Shown: piece after piece, positions 8,561 to 17,694 of the stretch
Position numbering within the stretch: position 1 is the first letter of the stretch
Layout: each line of letters starts with the position of its first letter
NCBI RefSeq assembly: GCF_014851585.1
Contig: NZ_JACVAB010000003.1
Span: forward strand, 558,001 to 622,000
Direction: 5' to 3'
Source: Agrobacterium sp. AGB01
Lineage (GTDB): Bacteria; Pseudomonadota; Alphaproteobacteria; Rhizobiales; Rhizobiaceae
DNA: 64,000 nucleotides
The notes under the pieces: generated by a model
Databases searched by the model: none
What the model was told of the DNA's origin: nothing
The model's input: only the letters and a program-made list of their open reading frames with translations
Position numbers and translations under genes: made by a program

Positions 8561-9691
8561 TCAGCGGTCTTTCGGATCGAGCGCATCGCGCAGGCCATCA
8601 CCAACGAAGTTCAAAGAAAACAACGTCAAAACGAAGAAGGTGGCCGGGAAAATCAAAAGCCATGGTGCAGACTGGATATTGTTTGCGCCTTCTGAAATCA
8701 ACGCTCCCCAACTTGTCAGCGGCGCCTGAACACCGAGACCAAGGAAGGACAGGAAGCTTTCAAGAAGAATGACCTTTGGAACAACAACGGTAACGAACAC
8801 CACAACGGGGCCAATCGTGTTAGGGATAATGTGACGGCGAATGATCTGCCAATCCGTCAATCCCAACGCCTGCGCTGCACCGACAAACTCACGCCGCTTC
8901 AATGCAAGCGTCTGCCCGCGCACGATACGCGCCATATCCAGCCACTCGACCGCACCAATCACCAGAAAGATCAGGATGAAGCTGCGACCGAAAAACACCA
9001 CCAGCACCACCACAAGGAATACGAATGGCAGCGAGTAGAGGATTTCGACAATACGCATCATGACGTTGTCGACACGTCCGCCGATGTAACCAGACGTCGC
9101 GCCGTAGATAACACCGATGCCCAGTGACACAAGGCTTGCGAGAATGCCGACAGCAATCGAAATCTGACCACCGAGCATGACACGCACCAGAAGGTCACGG
9201 CCGTTGGAATCGGTACCAAAGAAGAAGTATTCGCGGTTGACGTTGCCTTCCAGTTTCAGCGTACGGCCATCGTCTTCGGTTGCTGTCACCTTGGTGTTTT
9301 CGAACTCATTGGCGCGATCGAAATAACGCGTGGTGCGCGGATCGATCTCGCTATCCGAGGTTACGGTCGCCGTGAAAGATTGTCCGCTGACCTCGAACTC
9401 CTTGAGATCAACGCGCGCACGCGAAGCAATTCCCTCAACAACACCCTGAAGATTGGTGACATCCGGACGTGGCTCAAGGCTCGGCGGGATGGACACATAG
9501 GATGGGAACACCTGGTCATAGGTGTGGTTCAGGAAATGTGGACCAAGGAAAGAAAAAAGCGCAATCAGCGCCAGCATGATCGAACCGGCCATTGCCGCAC
9601 GGTTTCTACGGAACCGCTGAGCGGCAAGCTGGAAAAGGCTGCGACTTTTTGTAGCCGGCAGCGGAGCCGTGTTTGCAGACATATCAGTCAT
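8561..9691 (-). CDS. Oligopeptide ABC permease, OppC-like with extended periplasmic loop
   Basis: 376-residue inner-membrane permease. After a first membrane segment (LALIALFSFLGPHF) there is an unusually long, polar segment of roughly 120 residues (about 60-180), then a DSNGRDLLVRVMLGG motif and five further membrane segments including the EAA-like loop GAAQALGLTDWQIIRRHIIPN. Ordinary OppC/DppC proteins are near 300 residues, so the extra size lies in the periplasmic loop. The start has GAGG at -11 and overlaps the OppB-like stop by eight bases. Confidence 0.9.
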   Translation of the reverse strand: MTDMSANTAPLPATKSRSLFQLAAQRFRRNRAAMAGSIMLALIALFSFLGPHFLNHTYDQVFPSYVSIPPSLEPRPDVTNLQGVVEGIASRARVDLKEFEVSGQSFTATVTSDSEIDPRTTRYFDRANEFENTKVTATEDDGRTLKLEGNVNREYFFFGTDSNGRDLLVRVMLGGQISIAVGILASLVSLGIGVIYGATSGYIGGRVDNVMMRIVEILYSLPFVFLVVVLVVFFGRSFILIFLVIGAVEWLDMARIVRGQTLALKRREFVGAAQALGLTDWQIIRRHIIPNTIGPVVVFVTVVVPKVILLESFLSFLGLGVQAPLTSWGALISEGANNIQSAPWLLIFPATFFVLTLFSLNFVGDGLRDALDPKDR

Positions 9692-10607
9692 GGCGAACCC
9701 TCGGATCAAGAAGGCCGTAAAGGATGTCGACCACAAGATTGAAAACGATAACGAAGATCGCAATGAGAACAACGGTGCCCATAACAAGCGTATAATCACG
9801 GTTGATAGCGCCAAGCACGAAGTAGCGCCCTACGCCTGGGATAGTGAAGATCGTTTCAACGACAGCCGAACCGGTCAGCAAGGCTGCAGCACACGGTGCA
9901 AGGTAAGAAACAACCGGCAACATGGCGGCACGCATCGCATGGATGATGACAACCGTTCTTGCAGGAAGACCATAGGCCTTGACGGTGCGAATGTGGTCCA
10001 TCCTGAGCGCTTCGATCATCGAACCACGTGTCAGACGTGCAATCACCGCCAGCTGTGGCAGGGCAAGTGCGATCATGGGCAGAATGAGATAACGCAGCGA
10101 TCCGTCGCCCCAGCTACCGGCTGGCAACCAACCAAGCAGAACGGCAAAAACCAGCGTCAGCACGGGACCGACAACGAAGTTCGGTACGGTAATACCAACG
10201 GTCGAAACCGACATGAGTGAAAAATCAAAGGTACTGTTCTGCCTCAAGGCAGCCAATGTACCAGCCAATACGCCGCCGACGAGTGCCAAAAGCAGCGCGT
10301 AAAAGCCAAGTTCGAGCGAATAAGGCAGACCTTTTCCGATCAACTCGGCGACAGTGTTGTCCTTGTAGATATAGCTCGGTCCAAAATCACCGGTCACGGC
10401 ATTGGTGATGTAGTGAATGTACTGGCGCCACAATGGCTGATCCAGCTGATAGGTCCTCATCAGATTTTCCATCGTCTGAGGCGGTAACGGACGTTCAAGG
10501 TTGAAAGGTCCACCCGGCGCAAAGCGCATCAGGAAAAACGAAATCGTGACGACAATAAACAGCGTCGGCACCGCGCTCGCCAATCGGCGCAGAATAAATG
10601 ATAACAT
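9684..10607 (-). CDS. Oligopeptide ABC permease, OppB-like
   Basis: 307-residue permease starting MLSFILRRLASAVPTLF, the classic OppB/DppB N-terminus, with the APGGPFNLERPLPP segment, six membrane segments and the EAA loop (VKAYGLPARTVVIIHAMRAAMLP, residues near 200-225). It ends LLDPRVRHD. It is second in the binding protein-permease-permease-ATPase operon, after an intercistronic hairpin. Confidence 0.92.
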   Translation of the reverse strand: MLSFILRRLASAVPTLFIVVTISFFLMRFAPGGPFNLERPLPPQTMENLMRTYQLDQPLWRQYIHYITNAVTGDFGPSYIYKDNTVAELIGKGLPYSLELGFYALLLALVGGVLAGTLAALRQNSTFDFSLMSVSTVGITVPNFVVGPVLTLVFAVLLGWLPAGSWGDGSLRYLILPMIALALPQLAVIARLTRGSMIEALRMDHIRTVKAYGLPARTVVIIHAMRAAMLPVVSYLAPCAAALLTGSAVVETIFTIPGVGRYFVLGAINRDYTLVMGTVVLIAIFVIVFNLVVDILYGLLDPRVRHD

Positions 10608-10625
10608 GGTTCGTTAACTCCGGTA

Positions 10626-10651
10626 TGGCACGGCGGGACGCCGCCGTGCCA
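10626..10651 (-). terminator. Intercistronic hairpin after the OppA-like gene
   Basis: Perfect 11-bp stem TGGCACGGCGG / CCGCCGTGCCA with a four-base loop, placed between the binding-protein stop and the first permease. It lacks a long T-run, so it is more likely an attenuator or 3'-end stabiliser that lowers downstream expression relative to the binding protein. Confidence 0.7.
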
Positions 10652-10658
10652 CTTATTG

Positions 10659-12257
10659 TTACTCAGAGATGCTCAGAAAACGGCTCAAATGCTCGTTTGC
10701 AGCGTTATCTTCCCAGCCCTTTACGCGGCTGGAAACGAGCCAAAGATCAGCCTGAGTCAGAAGCGGAGCAACCGGCTGCTCGCGAGACAGGATAGCCTCT
10801 GCTTCATGCAGGATTTTTGCACGCGCAGTCATGTCGGCTTCTTCATACGACTTCTTCATCAGCGCATCATATTCATCATTTTTGAACTTGCCGTAGTTGA
10901 ACGTCGTATTTGTGGAAACCGAAAGCGCAAGGAAGTTTTCAGCGTCGGCATAGTCAGCAACCCAGCCAGCACGGGCTACGTTGAACTTGCCACCTTCCTG
11001 CAGGTAAGCGTAGTGCGAGGATACATCGAGGTTAACCAGGGAAACCTTGGCACCGAATGTGTTTTTCCACATATCCGCGATTGCGGTTGCCACACGCTCA
11101 TGGTTCGGGTTGGTGTTGTAGCGGATTTCGATTTCCAGCGGCTTTGCGCCTTCACCGTAACCGGCTTCTTTCATCAGTTCGATAGCCTTGTCTTCGCGAT
11201 CAAGCTGCGAGAGCGAAGCAAAGTCGGCCTTTGATGGCTCACCGTAACTGTCGATACCAGGAGGAACCATGGAGTAGGCAGGAACCTGCGAACCGCTGTA
11301 GATTTCCTTGGCAAGGAAGTCACGGTCTACGGCCATGGACAGGGCCTGACGAACGCGAACATCGCTGTAAGGCTCCTGGCGGGTGTCGAAAGCGTAATAA
11401 TAGGTTGCCAGCGTCGGCGAAACGTGAACCTGATCGCCGTAAGCCTTTGTCAGGCGGTCGATCTGATCTGCCGAGAAGTTGTAGGCCAGATCCATTTCCT
11501 TGGCTTCAAAACGGCGAACCGATGCAGCCTGATCCTCGATTGGGTAGAAAACGACCTTGTCGATCTTGACGTTTTCTGCGTCCCAGAAATTCTCGTTCTT
11601 AACAACAGTCAAGCTGTCGTTTGGAACGTGTGCCTGAAGTTTGTAGGCGCCGTTGGACACCATCACGCCGGGCTTAACAAAGTCCTTGCCGTTCTTTTCA
11701 ATGCTTGCCTGCGAAACCGGCAATGCAGTCTGGTGAGCCAGAAGCTCGAGGAAGAATGGCGTCGCACGCTCAAGCGTGATTTCGAGCGTCTTTTCGTCCA
11801 CGGCCTTGACGCCAAGTTCGTCAACAGGCGCTTCGCCCTTGTTGACCTTCTCGGCATTCTTGATCGGATAAAGAATGTTCGCGTATTTCGCAGCAGTGGC
11901 TGGGTCTTCAACGCGCTTGTAGGAGAAAACGAAGTCCTGCGCAGTTACAGGCGTTCCATCCGACCACTTTGCGTTGGCACGCAGCTTGAAAGTGTAAACG
12001 GTGCCATCATCAGAAACGGTCCAGCTTTCTGCCGCACCAGGAATGATCTTGCCGTGAGCGTCGTAAATCGTCAAACCTTCATAGAGGTCTTTGACAATGA
12101 ACGCTTCGATATTGATCGAAGTCTGCGCCTGATCGAGGGTCTGTGGCTCACCCGAGTTGCCACGATGAAGAACGGTCTCAGCCAAGGCTGAACTTGCGCC
12201 AATGAGGAGGGAACCGAGCAGAACAGCTGCTCTTGTTGTTGTTTTGAATGAGTTCAT
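10659..12257 (-). CDS. Oligopeptide-binding protein (OppA/SBP family 5)
   Basis: 532-residue periplasmic binding protein. Sec signal peptide (MNSFKTTTRAAVLLGSLLIGASSALA) and a mature start ETVLHRGNSGEPQTLDQ typical of OppA/MppA proteins. Family-5 features include WTVSDDGTVYTFKLR, AKWSDGTPVTAQDFVFSYKR and YYYAFDTRQEPYSDVRVRQA (split here only for description). GGGAG lies at normal distance from the ATG. It is first in the operon with OppB-, OppC- and DF-like genes and presumably captures peptides. A nearly 700-bp low-GC region upstream holds its promoter. Confidence 0.92.
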   Translation of the reverse strand: MNSFKTTTRAAVLLGSLLIGASSALAETVLHRGNSGEPQTLDQAQTSINIEAFIVKDLYEGLTIYDAHGKIIPGAAESWTVSDDGTVYTFKLRANAKWSDGTPVTAQDFVFSYKRVEDPATAAKYANILYPIKNAEKVNKGEAPVDELGVKAVDEKTLEITLERATPFFLELLAHQTALPVSQASIEKNGKDFVKPGVMVSNGAYKLQAHVPNDSLTVVKNENFWDAENVKIDKVVFYPIEDQAASVRRFEAKEMDLAYNFSADQIDRLTKAYGDQVHVSPTLATYYYAFDTRQEPYSDVRVRQALSMAVDRDFLAKEIYSGSQVPAYSMVPPGIDSYGEPSKADFASLSQLDREDKAIELMKEAGYGEGAKPLEIEIRYNTNPNHERVATAIADMWKNTFGAKVSLVNLDVSSHYAYLQEGGKFNVARAGWVADYADAENFLALSVSTNTTFNYGKFKNDEYDALMKKSYEEADMTARAKILHEAEAILSREQPVAPLLTQADLWLVSSRVKGWEDNAANEHLSRFLSISE

Positions 12258-12953
12258 TTTTTATCTCCCAGATTTTTCGAGGAATGGGCAAGGAATGACA
12301 GTTTTGAATGGAAAGCAAGATACTTCACATCGAATGACATCAATTCAGCGCTGAACACACAGGATTTAATCCCTCATAGGTTGCATAGGTGTGCGATCAT
12401 TTATTTGAAGGAAATTTATACATAGAGCCTGAGTTGATAAGACCAAAGAAAAAGCACGCCGTTACGCGCAACAAAAATTCAAACACTCACTGGAGTTCGC
12501 AACAATAGACGACCAATCCGGGCATTATTGAAACATTCATATACACTGCAACGTTTCAGTCGACGAGGCACAAATGACAACAGGTCTGAAATACAGTTTT
12601 GGATTGTAACGAGCCCGCAAAATAGACCGTACAGTTTTCCACAATTCGGTACGTAGTTTTTCCGCCGCAGGACAAAATAATGCACCAACGCCGCGACAGA
12701 GCCGTGATGAAACGTTGCGTATCGGACAAATCACAGCATCGAACAAAAAAAACCGAGCAGCGCTTGGAACGAAAATGCGTTCGACACGTTACTTTGGGTC
12801 GCATTACGTGAAACGGGCAAGAACATGAGACGAACAACACTTCATCATATAACCACGCAACATTTCTGACAGAAGTGTGATACGTCTCTCCCTCATACCT
12901 ACCCTCCCCTTGCCTTTCGATGTTTGAGGCAATTTACCTGACCCGGATCTTTC
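12258..12953. other. Long low-GC intergenic region with divergent promoters
   Basis: About 700 bases separate the OppA-like gene (minus) from the histidine kinase gene (plus). Composition is more AT-rich than the flanking genes, and the short frames within it have no ribosome sites or recognisable protein sequence. The only element I can name is the EcfG-type promoter at 12766-12790. An sRNA could lie here, but nothing specific is visible. Confidence 0.6.
12766..12790 (+). promoter_or_regulatory. Candidate EcfG (general stress sigma) promoter
   Basis: GGAAC (12766-12770), a 16-base spacer, then CGTT (12787-12790) matches the alphaproteobacterial EcfG consensus GGAAC-N16/17-CGTT exactly. It points toward the histidine kinase gene, about 165 bp from its ATG. 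The match is seen directly; function is inferred. Confidence 0.6.
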
Positions 12954-14447
12954 ATGGCACGAATGACAAACTTTGCACGATCAACCCTGCTCATGTTGGT
13001 TGCAGGGATTGCTCTGCTTATCGTTATGGTTGGTTCATCGTTATGGCTCGTTAATGCCAACAACGATTATTCACGGGAAATTCTTCAGCTACGCACCATC
13101 CGTGCGCAGGTCCTTAATATGCTGACGTCCATGCAAGACGCTGAAACTGGTCAGCGAGGTTATTTACTTTCGCGAGATGAAAAATATCTCGAACCATACA
13201 ACGAAGCCATGGCGCGACTGCCGGATATCAGGCCGAAGCTGCGGGAAAGCCTTTCCGATACCCCAGTACTTGCCGCGAAGCTGCCAGAACTGGACAAGCT
13301 TACAGACGCAAAAATTGAAGAGACAAACCGCACGCTTGCCCTCGCCGAGAATGGCGATTTTGACGGCGCTATCTCGCTACTCAGGACCGATTCTGGTCTC
13401 CGATACATGGATGAAATTCGCGATATCCTCTCCACCTACCAGACAACGGTAGACGATAGGTTGCGCATCATTGTTTCTGAGCAGATCGATATCGCGCGAA
13501 TATTGCAATGGCTGACGATAACAGCTGCTATTGCCATACTGGGCGTTGTTGGTGGCGCGCTTGCGATCATCGTGCAGCACATTCGTGCACTTTCAAGCGC
13601 CCAGGCTGAACTGGCGTATCTAAACAAGGGGCTGGAAGAACGCGTGAACGAACGCACTGAAGACCTTATTCGCGCCAACCAGGAAATCCAGCGTTTCGCC
13701 TATATCGTGACCCATGATTTGCGTGCGCCCCTAGTCAATATCATGGGCTTTCTGAGCGAGTTTGAAAGTTCGGTCAAACACCTGACCGCCTATGTTCTGG
13801 CGGATGAAAAAAAGCCTGACGAGCAGGACATTCGCAATGCCCGTCTTGCCGTGGAGGAAGACTTGCCGGAGGCAATCACCTTCATTCGTTCATCGACGCG
13901 CAAAATGGATCAATTGATCAATGCCATCCTGAAGATTTCCCGCGACGGACGCCGCAAGCTTACCCCCGAAAAGATAGACCTTCAGTCCTTGTTGGACACG
14001 GCATCAGCCAGCGTCCATCACCAGGTCACCAGTTCAGGTGGCGATATCTCCATCTCGATGGACGTGCGGCACGTTATCAGCGATCGCATTTCGCTAGACC
14101 AAATCTTTGGCAACCTGTTCGACAACGCGGTAAAATACCAGCAGCCAGGTCGACCCTTGCAGCTTTCCGTCAGAAGTTACAGCAATGGACATGGCCGTGT
14201 GCGCATTGACATCAAAGACAATGGTCGCGGGATCGGACGTCAAGACCTGGAGCGCATTTTCGAGTTGTTCCGGCGTGCAGGTGAGCAGGACCAACCAGGC
14301 GAAGGAATTGGACTTGCCCACGTCCGGTCACTAATAAGAAATTTAGGAGGAGACATTACGGTGGATTCTGAACCAGGCAAAGGCAGCACTTTCCGGCTGA
14401 TTTTGCCTTCAGATTTGACCAAAATCCCAAGGAGTAACGAGCTATGA
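12954..14447 (+). CDS. CHASE3-domain sensor histidine kinase
   Basis: 497-residue inner-membrane sensor kinase. Membrane segments near residues 10-33 and 186-208 flank a periplasmic CHASE3 domain (TSMQDAETGQRGYLLS, residues 58-73, is its signature). A coiled coil (210-245) leads to the dimerisation domain with phospho-acceptor H254 in YIVTHDLRAPLVN, then an HATPase domain: N-box NLFDNAVKY, G1 DNGRGIG (422-428), G2 GEGIGLAHV. It has no receiver of its own. The stop overlaps the next gene (ATGA). This kinase class often pairs with Rcp1-like single-domain regulators, as found here. A candidate EcfG promoter upstream suggests stress-dependent expression. Confidence 0.92.
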   Translation: MARMTNFARSTLLMLVAGIALLIVMVGSSLWLVNANNDYSREILQLRTIRAQVLNMLTSMQDAETGQRGYLLSRDEKYLEPYNEAMARLPDIRPKLRESLSDTPVLAAKLPELDKLTDAKIEETNRTLALAENGDFDGAISLLRTDSGLRYMDEIRDILSTYQTTVDDRLRIIVSEQIDIARILQWLTITAAIAILGVVGGALAIIVQHIRALSSAQAELAYLNKGLEERVNERTEDLIRANQEIQRFAYIVTHDLRAPLVNIMGFLSEFESSVKHLTAYVLADEKKPDEQDIRNARLAVEEDLPEAITFIRSSTRKMDQLINAILKISRDGRRKLTPEKIDLQSLLDTASASVHHQVTSSGGDISISMDVRHVISDRISLDQIFGNLFDNAVKYQQPGRPLQLSVRSYSNGHGRVRIDIKDNGRGIGRQDLERIFELFRRAGEQDQPGEGIGLAHVRSLIRNLGGDITVDSEPGKGSTFRLILPSDLTKIPRSNEL

Positions 14448-14881
14448 AAGCTTCTGGCCAGGAAGTCACTATCGTCATGATCGAGGACGATGAGGGACAC
14501 GCCCGTCTTATCGAGAAAAATGTCCGCCGTGCCGGCGTCAATAACGAAATCGTCCCCTTCACCCTGGGCAAGAAGGCGCTCGACTACATTCTCGGCGAAA
14601 ACCGTGATGGTCTGCCGAGCAAGGACCGCTATCTGCTAATTCTGTTGGATTTGAACCTGCCGGACATGTCGGGCATCGATATCCTTGAGCAGATCAAGAC
14701 AAATGAACACACGCGCCGGCTTCCGGTCGTGGTGTTGACAACAACTGACGACGAACGTGAAATCCAAAAATGTTATGACCTTGGCGCAAACGTCTATATT
14801 ACCAAACCGGTCGATTATGATGGATTCGCAACCGCCATCCGCAATCTGGGCCTGTTTTTCTCCGTTATTCAGGTGCCTTGA
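14444..14881 (+). CDS. Single-domain response regulator (Rcp1-like)
   Basis: 145-residue receiver with no output domain. Acidic pocket E14-D15-D16, phospho-acceptor D69 in LLDLNLPDMSG, switch threonines in VVVLTTTDD and K121 in YITKPVDY. The insertion GENRDGLPSKDRY before the phosphorylation site is typical of Rcp1-type regulators that serve phytochrome-like and CHASE3 kinases. It is translationally coupled to the kinase before it and nine bases from the REC-HisKA_2 kinase after it, so it probably relays phosphate between the two or acts through protein contact. Confidence 0.92.
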   Translation: MKASGQEVTIVMIEDDEGHARLIEKNVRRAGVNNEIVPFTLGKKALDYILGENRDGLPSKDRYLLILLDLNLPDMSGIDILEQIKTNEHTRRLPVVVLTTTDDEREIQKCYDLGANVYITKPVDYDGFATAIRNLGLFFSVIQVP

Positions 14882-14889
14882 GGAATTCA

Positions 14890-15924
14890 ATGCCGGCTCG
14901 CATTTTATACATCGACGACGATCCGGCATTGGCAAGGCTGGCGCAGCGTATTCTTGGTCGCTACGATTACAGTGTAACTCATGCAGCCTCCGTTGCAGCC
15001 GGCATTGAGGCCTTCATGGCCGACACCTACGACGCAGTTGTCCTGGATCATTATTTTCAGGACAAGACTGGCTTACATTTTCTAGAAGAAATTGGCTGTA
15101 AATCTACACTGGTTCCAATTCTCTATGTAACAGGGTCCAGCGATGCGCAGATTGCCATCAACGCGCTTAAGGGCGGCGCTGCGGACTACGTCATCAAAAC
15201 CGTAACCGACGACTTTTTCCCGCTCTTGGCCAGTGCTATCGATCAGGCACTGAACAATGCCAAACTAAGACGGGAAAAGGACGAGGCCGACCGGTTGCTG
15301 ATCGTCGCTAAGGAACGGGCAGAACTGATGGTGGCGGAAATGAACCACCGTGTAGCCAATAGTTTGTCACTTGTTTCGGCCATGATCCGCTTGCAGACCA
15401 ACACCGTCATCAGTGATGAAGCCAAGAACGCGCTTCACGAAACCCAAAGTCGCATTGCAGCAATCGCTGGCGTTCATCGCAGTCTTTACACCTCGGAAAA
15501 TGTCGGCGCTGTCGCCCTCGATGTCTATCTCGGCGCCTTGATTGACGACTTGCAACGCACTGGTGGCGCATCCTCTGACATCAATGTTACCACCGACCTG
15601 AGGGCAGTGTTTGTCACCGCCGATCAGGCCGTGGCGCTGGGTGTGATCGTCACCGAACTGGTCTCCAACGCCCTCAAATATGCCTACCCGGAAGGCAAGG
15701 GACAGATTGGAGTCACGTTACGCCAGATGGAGAACAACCAGCTTCAGCTGTGTGTCGATGATGACGGGATCGGTTTCAATCCATCGGCAGCTCCAAAGGG
15801 CACCGGCCTAGGCACTAAGCTTATCAAGGCCATGTGCAAAACACTGGATGCGACACTGGATTACGATGACAGCACACCAGGCGGACATGTTCGCCTGACC
15901 TGGGCAGTCCCTGTCGTCATCTAA
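14890..15924 (+). CDS. Soluble hybrid kinase: N-terminal receiver plus HisKA_2 histidine kinase
   Basis: 344-residue cytoplasmic protein. Residues 3-115 form a receiver (D9/D10/D11 pocket, phospho-acceptor D53 in VLDHYFQDK, K103). A short coiled coil leads to a HisKA_2-type dimerisation domain with H153 in AEMNHRVANSLSLVSAMIRLQ, then an HATPase domain with ELVSNALKYAYP and DDDGIGF. HisKA_2 and HWE kinases include those that feed the PhyR-EcfG general stress pathway in alphaproteobacteria. ATG 14890 has GAGG seven bases upstream; a TTG four codons earlier is less likely. Activity is probably controlled by phosphorylation of its own receiver, perhaps by the upstream kinase. Confidence 0.9.
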   Translation: MPARILYIDDDPALARLAQRILGRYDYSVTHAASVAAGIEAFMADTYDAVVLDHYFQDKTGLHFLEEIGCKSTLVPILYVTGSSDAQIAINALKGGAADYVIKTVTDDFFPLLASAIDQALNNAKLRREKDEADRLLIVAKERAELMVAEMNHRVANSLSLVSAMIRLQTNTVISDEAKNALHETQSRIAAIAGVHRSLYTSENVGAVALDVYLGALIDDLQRTGGASSDINVTTDLRAVFVTADQAVALGVIVTELVSNALKYAYPEGKGQIGVTLRQMENNQLQLCVDDDGIGFNPSAAPKGTGLGTKLIKAMCKTLDATLDYDDSTPGGHVRLTWAVPVVI

Positions 15925-15949
15925 GCGGCATAGGTTTCAAACCTAAAGC

Positions 15950-15979
15950 AGAAAGGCGCGTGGTAACACGCGCCTTTCT
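15950..15979. terminator. Bidirectional terminator
   Basis: Perfect 13-bp stem AGAAAGGCGCGTG / CACGCGCCTTTCT with a GTAA loop, between the converging kinase and binding-protein genes. Confidence 0.85.
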
Positions 15980-16004
15980 GTGCCTTTGGGAGGATAAGGC
16001 GGGA

Positions 16005-17603
16005 TCAACGATCCTTGCTGATACTTTCAAAACGCGAAAGCCAAGGGCTGACAATCATACCTTTCACGTCACTACGGAAAGCAGCGGTGTCAACGACTTC
16101 AGAGAACGGCTGGATCGACATGACGATTTCATCCATGTAGGTCTGAATGTCTTCGTAGAGCTTGCCCTGCTTGGCGATATCACGCTCAAGCAACGCATCT
16201 TCGATCATCTTGTTCAGCTTCTCGTCGTAGAAGCTGGTGCGCCATCCCTGATAGTTGGTTAGCTTTGCATCGTCTGCATTGTTCGGATTGTAGGCGATAG
16301 AACGCAGATTGTTGTCAGGGTGTGGCTGCTGGCCACCACCGCCGCGACCAAGCAGCAGTTCAAACTTGCGCTCACGCATCGCACCGTAAATCTGGTCGCC
16401 AGAACCGCTGATGATTTCAGCCTGTATGCCGGCCTGTGCCAGTGTGTTCTGGATGGCCGTTGCGGCTTTCATGAACGGATCTTCTGAGAGAACGCGCAGC
16501 GTTGTCTTGAAACCATTCGGGAAGCCACCCTCGGCCAGCAGAGCCTTGGCCTTTTCGATATCCAGTTTGTAACCTTCATCCGGCAGCGCTCCGAGGAAAC
16601 CGGTGCTGATCGGGCGCTGATGCAGTTTGCCGTAATACGGCATGATTGCCTTATCGAGACCCTCGTAATCGATCAGGTAACGCAATGCTTCGCGCACTTT
16701 CTTATTGGCGAAACGTTCGTCTTTCATCGAGACGCTGAGGTAATAGAAGCCCGAACCGGGCGTCGATTCAATGGCAATATCCTTGTCTGCCTCAAGCGAA
16801 CGCAGGTCAGGCGCCTGCAAGGAATATGCTACGTCGATATCACCCTTTTCAAGCATCAGGCGCTGGGATTGCGATTCAGGCAGATGGCGCATGAGAACGC
16901 GCTTCATCGCGGGCTTTTCACCCCAGTAGTCATCATTACGAGTGAGAATGATAAATTCATTCGACTTCCACTGGGTCAGCTTGAAAGGCCCAGAACCCGC
17001 CGAGTTCAGGGTCAGCCAGCTGGCACCAAGGTCACCGTCTTTTTCATTGGCCAGAGCTGTCTTGCTGTCGATGATTGAGCCTGGACCGTTCTGGGCAAGG
17101 ATCATCAGCAGCAGGCTCGGGTCATCCGGCTGCGGCAGGTTGAGGACAAATGTGTTGTCGTTTTCAGCAACAAACAGCTTGTCAGCGTTCTCAACCTTGT
17201 AACCACGGGTTTTTAGGAACGAAGACTGCGCAAGATTGCGAACCAGCAGACGCTTCAGGCTCCAGGCAACGTCCTGTGCAGTCACGGCATTGCCGGATTC
17301 AAACTTGGCATCACTGCGCAGATGGAAGCGAATGGACATGCGGTCTTCGGCGACTTCCCAACGCTCTGCAAGACGCGGCTGGATGCTGCGGTCTTCTGGC
17401 GACAGAATGACCAGCGTGTCATAGGTATTGTTGAGTACCTGAACGGTTTCACGGCCGGTAATTGCAGCGGGATCAAGCGTCAGAATATTGCTCATTGTTG
17501 TCGCAACGACGAGCTGATCCTTGGGTGTCTCGGCAAACGAATTGATTGGCAAAGCGCCGATCAAAAGCGCGCCGAGGGCCGCTGTAGCAAGAAAGTGTCT
17601 CAT
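16005..17603 (-). CDS. Orphan SBP family 5 (Opp-type) periplasmic binding protein
   Basis: 532-residue secreted binding protein with Sec signal (MRHFLATAALGALLIGALPINSFA) and family-5 landmarks: LAERWEVAEDRMSIRFHLR, AKFESGNAVTAQDVAWSLKR and SAGSGPFKLTQWKSNEFI (each a separate piece). GGAGG precedes the ATG. No permease or ATPase gene lies with it; its neighbours are an SGNH hydrolase and an enolase-superfamily enzyme on the same strand. It may work with permeases encoded elsewhere, possibly those at 1-1165, whose promoter shares a similar operator. Confidence 0.88.
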   Translation of the reverse strand: MRHFLATAALGALLIGALPINSFAETPKDQLVVATTMSNILTLDPAAITGRETVQVLNNTYDTLVILSPEDRSIQPRLAERWEVAEDRMSIRFHLRSDAKFESGNAVTAQDVAWSLKRLLVRNLAQSSFLKTRGYKVENADKLFVAENDNTFVLNLPQPDDPSLLLMILAQNGPGSIIDSKTALANEKDGDLGASWLTLNSAGSGPFKLTQWKSNEFIILTRNDDYWGEKPAMKRVLMRHLPESQSQRLMLEKGDIDVAYSLQAPDLRSLEADKDIAIESTPGSGFYYLSVSMKDERFANKKVREALRYLIDYEGLDKAIMPYYGKLHQRPISTGFLGALPDEGYKLDIEKAKALLAEGGFPNGFKTTLRVLSEDPFMKAATAIQNTLAQAGIQAEIISGSGDQIYGAMRERKFELLLGRGGGGQQPHPDNNLRSIAYNPNNADDAKLTNYQGWRTSFYDEKLNKMIEDALLERDIAKQGKLYEDIQTYMDEIVMSIQPFSEVVDTAAFRSDVKGMIVSPWLSRFESISKDR

Positions 17604-17694
17604 ATTTCCTCCCAATTTGCCGTTTCCTGTGGAATGACGGCTCTCCAAGTTTTCAATATACAGACCGGCCTGTTCCTCCACAGGCCCGGATGGA

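Noticed and set aside
12479..12840. Three overlapping short minus-strand frames in the long intergenic region
   Set aside because: No ribosome sites, Cys/Arg-rich translations and no coding pattern.
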